Below are positions 58,883 to 64,000 of a stretch of DNA of 64,000 nucleotides, one piece after another. The notes under the pieces are model-generated. The model saw nothing but the letters and a program-made list of their open reading frames with translations, ran no database searches and was not told the origin of the DNA. A program made the position numbers and the translations under genes. The stretch is from Pseudonocardia sp. TRM90224 (GTDB lineage: Bacteria; Actinomycetota; Actinomycetes; Mycobacteriales; Pseudonocardiaceae): the NCBI RefSeq assembly GCF_021245725.1, contig NZ_JAJGSX010000005.1, forward strand, positions 1 to 64,000, written 5' to 3'. The stretch's first letter is position 1. Each line of letters begins with the position of its first letter.

Positions 58883-61120
58883 CTAGCGGCCGGCGCGCAG
58901 GTGCTCGGCCGTGACTGAGCCGGATTCGGCGCCGGGTTCGGCCAGCAGGGCGGCCGGTGGGCCGCTGAACAGCAGGCGACCGCCGTCGCGACCGGCGCCG
59001 GGGCCGAGGTCGAGCACGTGGTCGGCGCGCCGGATGACGTCCAGGTTGTGCTCGACGACCACCACGGTGTTGCCCGCATCGACGAGCCGGTCGAGGATCG
59101 CGACCAGCCGCCCGACGTCGGCCATGTGCAGCCCGGTGGTCGGCTCGTCCATGACGTACAGCGCGCCGGTGGGCGTCCGGTGCAGCTCGGTGGCGAGCTT
59201 GAGCCGCTGGCCCTCCCCTCCCGAGAGCGTGCTCACCGGCTGGCCGAGCGTCAGGTAGCCGAGCCCCACCTCGGCGAGCGCAGCCAGCACGGGCGCGATC
59301 CGCCCGTCGGGCAGGAACCCGCGTACCTCGTCGACGGTGGCGTCGAGCACGTCGGCGATCGAACGGCCGTCGAGCGCGTGTTCGAGCACCTCCGCGGTGA
59401 ACCGGCGCCCCTTGCACGTCGGGCAGACCGCGGCGTAGCTCTCCATGAACGCCAGGTCGGTGTACACGACGCCGAGGCCGCGGCAGTCGTGACACGCCCC
59501 GGCCGAGTTGGCGCTGAACAACGCTGCGCTCACGCCGTTGGCCTCGGCGAACAGCTGCCGCAGCGGCGCGGCGATCCCGGTGTAGGTCGCCGCGTTGGAG
59601 CGCCGGCCCGCCGAGAGCGCCGTCTGGTCGATCCACAGTGCCTCGGGGTGCTGCTCGACGAGCACGTCCACGAGGCTGCTCTTGCCGGAACCGGCGACGC
59701 CGGTGATCACGGTCAGCACGCCGGCCGGGACGTCGACGTCGATCCCGCGCAGGTTGTTGCGCGCCGCCCCGGCGATCGGGACGGTGCCCGTCGGCTCGCG
59801 CGGTTCGGTGCGCATCGGCGTCCGCTCGCGCAGCGCGCGACCCGTCGCCGTCGCGGCTTGCGCGAGCTCGTCGACGGTGCCGGCGAAAACGACCTCGCCG
59901 CCGGCCGCGCCCGCGCCGGGACCCATGTCGACGACGTGGTCGGCGATGGCGATCACGTCGGGGTCGTGCTCGACGACGAGCACGGTGTTGCCCTTGTCGC
60001 GCAGCCTGCGCAGGAGCTCGGTGAGCCGCCGGACGTCGTGCGGGTGCAGCCCGATCGACGGCTCGTCGAACACGTACAGCATCTCGATCAAGCTGCTGCC
60101 GAGGTGGCGCACCAGCTTGAACCGCTGCGACTCGCCGCCGGAGAGAGTTGCGGTGGGCCGGGCCAGCGTGAGGTAGCCGAGCCCGGTCCCGTCGAGCGCC
60201 TCCAGGCGCTCCACCAGCGCGTCGACGACCGGCGCCGGATCCGGCACGCCCTTGATCACCGCGATCAGGTCGGCGACCTCCATGTCGGCGCACTCGACGA
60301 TCGTGCGCCCCGCCACCGTGACCCCGCGGGCGCGCTCGTTCAGCCGGGCGCCGTGGCACTCCGGGCACACGGAGGTTGCACTGAACCGCTCGACGACGGC
60401 CTGCTTGCGCGCGGCCGACTCGCCCTCGGAGTGGATGTAGATGCGGGTGAACCGCTCCAGCAGGCCCTCGTAGTCCTTCGGCAGCCGGGCGTCGTCACCG
60501 CCGTGCACCAGGAGCCGGCGCTCGCGCTCCGACCACTCGCCGAGCGGGACGTCCGGGTCGAACACCCCTATGTCGGCGTACTGGCGGTACCAGTACTGCG
60601 TGTTGGCGTACCCGGGCAGCAGGATGCCGCCGTCGGCGAGCGATCTGCGCAGGTCGAGGAACTTCCCGACGTCAGGGGTGACGACCTTGCCGATGCCGCT
60701 GCACCGCCGGCACATCCCTGCGGGGTCGTTGAACGAGAACGCGCTCGACTCCCCGATCGTCGGCTCGCCCGCACGGGAGAACAGCAGCCGCAGCAGCGGC
60801 GCGATGTCGGTGACCGTGCCCACCGTCGAACGGGCCCCGCCGCCGAGGCGCCGCTGGTTGATCACTACGACCGGGGAGATGCCTTCGATCATGTCGACGT
60901 CCGGCCGGCCGTAGCTGGGCATGCGGTTGCGCACGAAGGCGGTGAACGTGTCGTTGAGCTGCTGCTGCGCCTCCGCGGCGATCGTGTCGAACACCAGCGA
61001 CGTCTTGCCGGAGCCCGAGACCCCGGTGAACACGGTGATGGCGCGGCGGGGCACCGTCAGCGTGACGTCACGCAGGTTGTGCTGCCGGGCGCCGACCACG
61101 CGGATCCGATCATGAGCCAT
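58883..61120 (-). CDS. Short UvrA-like ABC ATPase (drug-resistance/UvrA2 type)
   Basis: This is a 745-aa protein with two ABC modules: Walker A GVSGSGKTSLVF and later GVAGSGKSSLVD, with signatures LSGGESQRFKL and LSGGEGQRLKL. UvrA-type zinc-module Cys pairs are present (CRRCSGIG, CPECHGARL, CHDCRGLG, CPTCKGRRF). It is about 200 aa shorter than full UvrA, most likely missing the UvrB-binding insert. Such proteins resemble DrrC-like or UvrA2 proteins involved in resistance to DNA-binding drugs. ATG 61120 is used; an upstream GTG at 61228 adds an unconserved extension. It stands alone. Confidence 0.87.
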   Translation of the reverse strand: MAHDRIRVVGARQHNLRDVTLTVPRRAITVFTGVSGSGKTSLVFDTIAAEAQQQLNDTFTAFVRNRMPSYGRPDVDMIEGISPVVVINQRRLGGGARSTVGTVTDIAPLLRLLFSRAGEPTIGESSAFSFNDPAGMCRRCSGIGKVVTPDVGKFLDLRRSLADGGILLPGYANTQYWYRQYADIGVFDPDVPLGEWSERERRLLVHGGDDARLPKDYEGLLERFTRIYIHSEGESAARKQAVVERFSATSVCPECHGARLNERARGVTVAGRTIVECADMEVADLIAVIKGVPDPAPVVDALVERLEALDGTGLGYLTLARPTATLSGGESQRFKLVRHLGSSLIEMLYVFDEPSIGLHPHDVRRLTELLRRLRDKGNTVLVVEHDPDVIAIADHVVDMGPGAGAAGGEVVFAGTVDELAQAATATGRALRERTPMRTEPREPTGTVPIAGAARNNLRGIDVDVPAGVLTVITGVAGSGKSSLVDVLVEQHPEALWIDQTALSAGRRSNAATYTGIAAPLRQLFAEANGVSAALFSANSAGACHDCRGLGVVYTDLAFMESYAAVCPTCKGRRFTAEVLEHALDGRSIADVLDATVDEVRGFLPDGRIAPVLAALAEVGLGYLTLGQPVSTLSGGEGQRLKLATELHRTPTGALYVMDEPTTGLHMADVGRLVAILDRLVDAGNTVVVVEHNLDVIRRADHVLDLGPGAGRDGGRLLFSGPPAALLAEPGAESGSVTAEHLRAGR

Positions 61121-61230
61121 GGCAGCGACGCTATGGCGAGATGCGGTCAGAACTCGGCCACATTCGCGCCCGGCCGCCGCCGGCTCCGCCGGGGGCCAGA
61201 AAAGCCGGCCATGCCCTTCGGGCGCCACGA

Positions 61231-61285
61231 GGGCAGCAAAGCCACTTTCCGGCCCTCACAGGGCAGGAAAGTGGCTTTGCTGCCC
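61231..61285. repeat. Palindromic repeat family A, copy 7
   Basis: This 55-bp copy has the TCACA spacer with central CAAAG changes in both outer arms (GGGCAGCAAAG), which keep the outer pairing intact: a compensated mutation. It is between the start of the UvrA-like gene and the end of the LigD-type gene. Confidence 0.9.
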
Positions 61286-61312
61286 TCCCCCAAGCAGGGG
61301 TGGGGCGCGGCG

Positions 61313-62338
61313 CTACTCCGCGGGTTGCGGGCGGGCGCGACTCGGCTGCACCCGCATCGGCTCCCCCGGCATCTTGGGGTATTCGGGCGGGTAGGGCAGG
61401 TCGCCGAGCCCGCGGTCGCGCTCGTCGGCGGCGTACCAGTCGAGCACCGCCTCGATCCCGCCCACGGCGCCGTCCATGTCGGCGTGCGGGTCGCCCTTCT
61501 CGGCGAAGAGCGCGGGCACCGTGCGGACGTCGAAGTCCTCGGGGTCGACGTCCGGCAGCGTCTCCCAGGTGAGCGGCATGGAGACGGTCGCGCGGGGGCG
61601 TCCGCGGACCGACCACGCCGAGGCCACCGTCCGGTCGCGGGCGGCCTGGTTGTAGTCGATGAACACGCGCTCGCCGCGCTCCTCCTTCCACCAGTCGACG
61701 GTCGCGCGCTCCGGCAGCCGCTCGGCCACCCGCCGCGCGATCGCGATCACGGCGTGCCGGACCTCGACGAACGACCACTCGGGGCGGATCCGCGCGAAGA
61801 CGTGCACGCCGCGACCACCCGACGTCTTCGGCCAGCCGACCAGCCCGGCCTCGTCCAGCACCTCGTGCAGGACGGCCGCGACGGCGACGGCGTCGGCGAA
61901 ATCGGTGCCCGGCTGCGGGTCCAGGTCGATGCGCAGCTCGTCCGGCCGGTCGGTGTCGGCGCGGCGCACCGGCCAGGGGTGGAAGTCGAACGTGCCCATG
62001 TTCGCCGCCCACAGCAGCACCGCGGGCTCGGTCGGGCAGAGCGACTCCGCGGTGCGCCCGCTCGGGAACGTCACCTTCGCGGTCTCGACGTAGTCCGGCG
62101 CGCCCTTCGGCAGCCGCTTGGCGTAGAACGGCTCGCCCTCGACGCCGTCGGGGTAGCGCTTGAGGTTCGTCGGACGCTCCCTGAGCACGCCGAACAGCGG
62201 CTCGGCCACCGCGGCGTAGTAATGCACGACCTCGCGCTTCGTGATCCCCCGCTCCGGGAAGTACACCTTGTCGGGGCTGGTCAGCCGCACTTCGCGGGTT
62301 CCGACCGGTACCAGCTCCACGGGTGCTTTGCTCGCCAC
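61313..62338 (-). CDS. LigD-type polymerase domain protein (NHEJ primase-polymerase)
   Basis: This is a 341-aa stand-alone polymerase domain of the LigD family, which adds ribo- or deoxyribonucleotides at breaks in end joining. Motifs are VRLTSPDKVYFPERG (N-terminal), the catalytic Asp pair RIDLDPQPG, KTSGGRGVHVFARI, and WWKEERGERVFIDYNQAARDRT. GTG 62338 gives the usual VASK-type beginning. The C-terminal tail (after about 320) is low complexity. Neither ku nor a ligase gene lies nearby. It is divergent from a small membrane-protein gene with 30 nt between starts. Confidence 0.9.
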   Translation of the reverse strand: MASKAPVELVPVGTREVRLTSPDKVYFPERGITKREVVHYYAAVAEPLFGVLRERPTNLKRYPDGVEGEPFYAKRLPKGAPDYVETAKVTFPSGRTAESLCPTEPAVLLWAANMGTFDFHPWPVRRADTDRPDELRIDLDPQPGTDFADAVAVAAVLHEVLDEAGLVGWPKTSGGRGVHVFARIRPEWSFVEVRHAVIAIARRVAERLPERATVDWWKEERGERVFIDYNQAARDRTVASAWSVRGRPRATVSMPLTWETLPDVDPEDFDVRTVPALFAEKGDPHADMDGAVGGIEAVLDWYAADERDRGLGDLPYPPEYPKMPGEPMRVQPSRARPQPAE

Positions 62339-62368
62339 GATGCGGACGGTACCGGTTACCCTCCCCAC

Positions 62369-62689
62369 GTGGCCGAACATCACGACGCCGATCCCACGGG
62401 TAGGTCACAGCAGTCCAGGTCGGAGCAGTTCGACGACGAGCTGATCGGCCTCGACCCCGACGACCCCGAAGCGCAGGCGTTCGCCGAGCACCTCGACCGC
62501 ATGCAACGCCAGACCCCCGCGTTCACCGTGGAGGGCTACCTCGAAGGTGTCGGCGACTTCGCCGACTCCGCGAACCGCGCCGAAGGCGGACGCCGGTGGG
62601 CCGCCGTGCTGATCGTGCTCGCACTGCTCGCCGTCGCCGCGTACCTCGTGTGGAACTCGCTCGTCTTCGTCGTCACCACCTGGCTGTAG
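62369..62689 (+). CDS. Small C-terminally anchored membrane protein
   Basis: This is a 106-aa hypothetical protein. It has an acidic N-terminal part (EQFDDELIGLDPDDPEAQAFAEHLDRM) and one C-terminal helix (AAVLIVLALLAVAAYLVW, about residues 80-97), so it is probably tail-anchored. The GTG 62369 start is only 30 nt from the divergent ligD-like start, suggesting leaderless transcripts or a shared promoter. No known family was recognised. Confidence 0.75.
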   Translation: MAEHHDADPTGRSQQSRSEQFDDELIGLDPDDPEAQAFAEHLDRMQRQTPAFTVEGYLEGVGDFADSANRAEGGRRWAAVLIVLALLAVAAYLVWNSLVFVVTTWL

Positions 62690-62767
62690 GCCGAACTTCC
62701 CACCGTTTTGCCAACTTGCACACCCTCAAGGCCGTGCAGGTTGGCAAAACGGTGGGGAAGTTCGGCC
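62689..62767. repeat. Palindromic repeat family B, copy 5
   Basis: The longest family B copy, 79 bp, with arms extended by GGCC pairing at both ends and one C missing in the left CCCC run. It begins at the last base of the small membrane-protein gene and ends 2 nt before the YidD stop, lying exactly between two convergent genes. Confidence 0.92.
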
Positions 62768-62769
62768 CT

Positions 62770-63330
62770 TTACCCGCGGCCGCAGGCCCGCACGCGTTCG
62801 GCGGCGGCGCGCAGACCCCGCCGGACGCCCAGCGTCTCGACGGCGGTCAGGGCGTAGCTGCTGCAGTTCGGCGTGCTCGGGCAGCGCGGCGTGAACCGGC
62901 TCAACCAGCGCTGGTAGCCGCGGATCGCGGCCGTCGTCAGCCGGCCACGGCTCTCCGGCAGGACGACGGCGGCCAGCACCAGCAGCGCCGAGACCCGCAG
63001 CAGGAACGGGTTGCAGTCGCAGTCGCAGAAGTCGCAGCCGTCCTTGCCGCCGCCACCCCCGCTCCCACCGCCACCGGACGGGCCGTCGCCGCCCTTCCCG
63101 CCACCTGACGAACCACCCGAACCACCCGACGAGCCGCCCCCCGAGGGCCCGTCACCGCCCTTGCCGCCGCCGGACGACTTGCCGAAGCTCGGCATGTTGA
63201 CCCCGTCCGACATCGACTCGGTCGCCGTCTCCTTAAGCTCGTCCTTGATCTCCTCGCGGCGTTCCTGCCGGCGCCTGCGCTCCTCCTCGCGGCGGCGCCG
63301 CTCCTCCGGCGTCAGCCCGTCCGGTTCCAT
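62770..63330 (-). CDS. yidD: YidD-domain protein with coiled N-terminus and Gly-rich linker
   Basis: This is a 186-aa protein. The last 55 residues match YidD (membrane protein insertion efficiency factor): GYQRWLSRFTPRCPSTPNCSSYALTAVETLGVRRGLRAAAER. Upstream are a hydrophobic segment (about residues 108-125), a Cys cluster CDFCDCDC (98-106 region), and a Gly/Ser-rich linker (about 50-96) with two copies of GGGKGGDGPSGGG. Residues 1-40 are strongly charged and coiled. Typical YidD is about 70-100 aa, so the N-terminus is an unusual addition. Normally YidD is next to rnpA/yidC near oriC, but here it is isolated. Confidence 0.85.
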   Translation of the reverse strand: MEPDGLTPEERRRREEERRRRQERREEIKDELKETATESMSDGVNMPSFGKSSGGGKGGDGPSGGGSSGGSGGSSGGGKGGDGPSGGGGSGGGGGKDGCDFCDCDCNPFLLRVSALLVLAAVVLPESRGRLTTAAIRGYQRWLSRFTPRCPSTPNCSSYALTAVETLGVRRGLRAAAERVRACGRG

Positions 63331-63458
63331 GCACTTCCCCCTCCGTCGGGCGCCAGTATGCGAACCGGGCAGCAGCCGGACATGCGGGGGACTACGTAGA
63401 TGTGAAGAACCACGAACGTCCCCGTGATCCGGCCGCGTTCGGACATAGTCTGGAAGGC

Positions 63459-63878
63459 ATGGATCCCGTCGCCGAGCCCGCCGCGAAGGTCGTCAAGTCC
63501 GACGACGAGTGGCGCGAGCAACTGACCCCTGCCGAATACCAGGTCCTGCGCAAGGCAGGCACCGAGCGCCCCTTCACGGGCGAGTACACCGACACCAAGA
63601 CCCAGGGTGTCTACACCTGCCGCGCCTGCGGTTTCGAGCTCTTCCGCAGCGAGACGAAGTTCGATTCGCACTGCGGCTGGCCGTCGTTCTTCACCCCGCT
63701 CGCCGGCGACGCCGTCATCGAGCGCACCGACATCAGCATGGGTATGAAGCGCGTGGAGGTGCTGTGCGCGAACTGCCACAGCCACCTCGGCCACGTCTTC
63801 GAGGGCGAGGGCTACGCCACCCCGACCGACCTGCGCTACTGCATCAACTCGATCTCGATCCGGCTGGTGCCTGCGTGA
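63459..63878 (+). CDS. msrB: Peptide-methionine (R)-S-oxide reductase MsrB
   Basis: This is a 139-aa MsrB, which reduces methionine-R-sulfoxide. Zinc-binding Cys pairs are C54/C57 (CRAC) and C103/C106 (CANC), and the catalytic Cys is C128 (RYCINSISI). The motifs FDSHCGWPSF and HLGHVFEGEG are also typical. ATG 63459 is chosen over a longer frame from 63402, because the protein then begins at the normal place with a purine-rich site upstream. It overlaps the next gene by 4 nt. Confidence 0.93.
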   Translation: MDPVAEPAAKVVKSDDEWREQLTPAEYQVLRKAGTERPFTGEYTDTKTQGVYTCRACGFELFRSETKFDSHCGWPSFFTPLAGDAVIERTDISMGMKRVEVLCANCHSHLGHVFEGEGYATPTDLRYCINSISIRLVPA

Positions 63879-64000
63879 GCATTCGGATCCAGTGCGTCGT
63901 CGTCGACTCGAACGACCCCGACAAGCACGCCGCATTCTGGGCCGACGTGCTCGGCTGGCGGCGCACGCACGACACCCCTGACGAGGTCGCGCTGGAGCCG
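63875..64000 (+). CDS. VOC (glyoxalase/dioxygenase) family protein, 5' end only
   Basis: The GTG at 63875 overlaps the msrB stop (GTGA). The 42 codons present read IRIQCVVVDSNDPDKHAAFWADVLGWRRTHDTPDEVALEP, matching the first beta-alpha unit of VOC-fold proteins. The gene is cut by the window end. Function is unknown; many actinobacterial VOC proteins of this type are small stress or resistance proteins. Confidence 0.75.
   Translation, partial: MSIRIQCVVVDSNDPDKHAAFWADVLGWRRTHDTPDEVALEP

Noticed and set aside
1144..61285. Family A repeats as insertion-sequence ends
   Set aside because: No transposase or target duplications lie between or beside copies; each copy is a complete short palindrome by itself.

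Overview
The window is 64 kb of GC-rich DNA (roughly 70 percent G+C by eye) with many GTG starts, dense ATGA/GTGA stop-start overlaps, many secreted lipoproteins and actinobacterial families such as the septum-formation lipoprotein, LigD polymerase-domain protein and COG4315 lipoproteins. This fits an actinomycete, most likely of the Pseudonocardiaceae (Pseudonocardia-like). The genus is an inference. No rRNA, tRNA, CRISPR array, transposase or phage gene was recognised, so this looks like chromosomal accessory metabolism.

Region by region. (1) 1-6187, plus strand: two dipeptide/oligopeptide-type ABC ATPases, an M20 deacylase, an aldehyde dehydrogenase, an SDR and a FadR-type regulator, the first five overlapping by 4 nt. 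(2) 6319-11825, minus strand: a tripartite tricarboxylate transporter (tctC-tctB-tctA), a zinc alcohol dehydrogenase and an Nramp-like transporter. Divergent from it are a cupin and a KduD-like SDR (12018-13243). (3) 13398-15875: a second Nramp-like transporter, divergent from a D-2-hydroxyacid dehydrogenase. (4) 16075-23478, minus strand: a tight six-gene operon with a four-carbon sugar-acid kinase, PdxA, a LarA-family protein, a UxaA/GarD-type dehydratase, an SDR and an IlvD/Edd dehydratase. Just upstream, on the same strand, lie larC, larB and larE (23612-27256), which make the nickel-pincer cofactor. Together these suggest a nickel-dependent sugar-acid epimerase placed inside a sugar-acid catabolic operon.

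(5) 27436-32974: an envelope module with a LuxR regulator, a secreted Asn/Pro/Gly-rich protein, a DUF4142 protein and a bis-heme ferric-reductase-like protein, followed by a COG4315 lipoprotein and a septum-formation lipoprotein. (6) 33116-35175: an alpha/beta hydrolase and a beta-lactamase-fold serine hydrolase. (7) 35339-40464: a sugar ABC transporter with a PfkB kinase and a divergent DeoR regulator. (8) 40483-45113: a molybdopterin oxidoreductase, an LLM flavin enzyme, an SRPBCC protein and an HxlR regulator. (9) 45275-49729: SulP, then MFS, SMP-30 lactonase and a MmcQ/YjbR-like protein. (10) 49736-58800: a five-component peptide-type ABC transporter with a GH3 glycosidase, divergent from a TetR gene with a clear palindromic operator. 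(11) 58883-64000: a short UvrA-like ATPase, a LigD polymerase-domain protein, small membrane proteins, YidD with an unusual N-terminus, MsrB and the start of a VOC-family gene.

Three intergenic repeat families run through the whole window. Family A has seven copies of about 55 bp, each a pair of palindromes nested inside a larger palindrome. Family B has five copies of about 75 bp, long hairpins next to gene ends. Family C consists of 21-22 bp tandem units in two arrays. Some copies of A and C are partly translated or contain stop codons of neighbouring genes.
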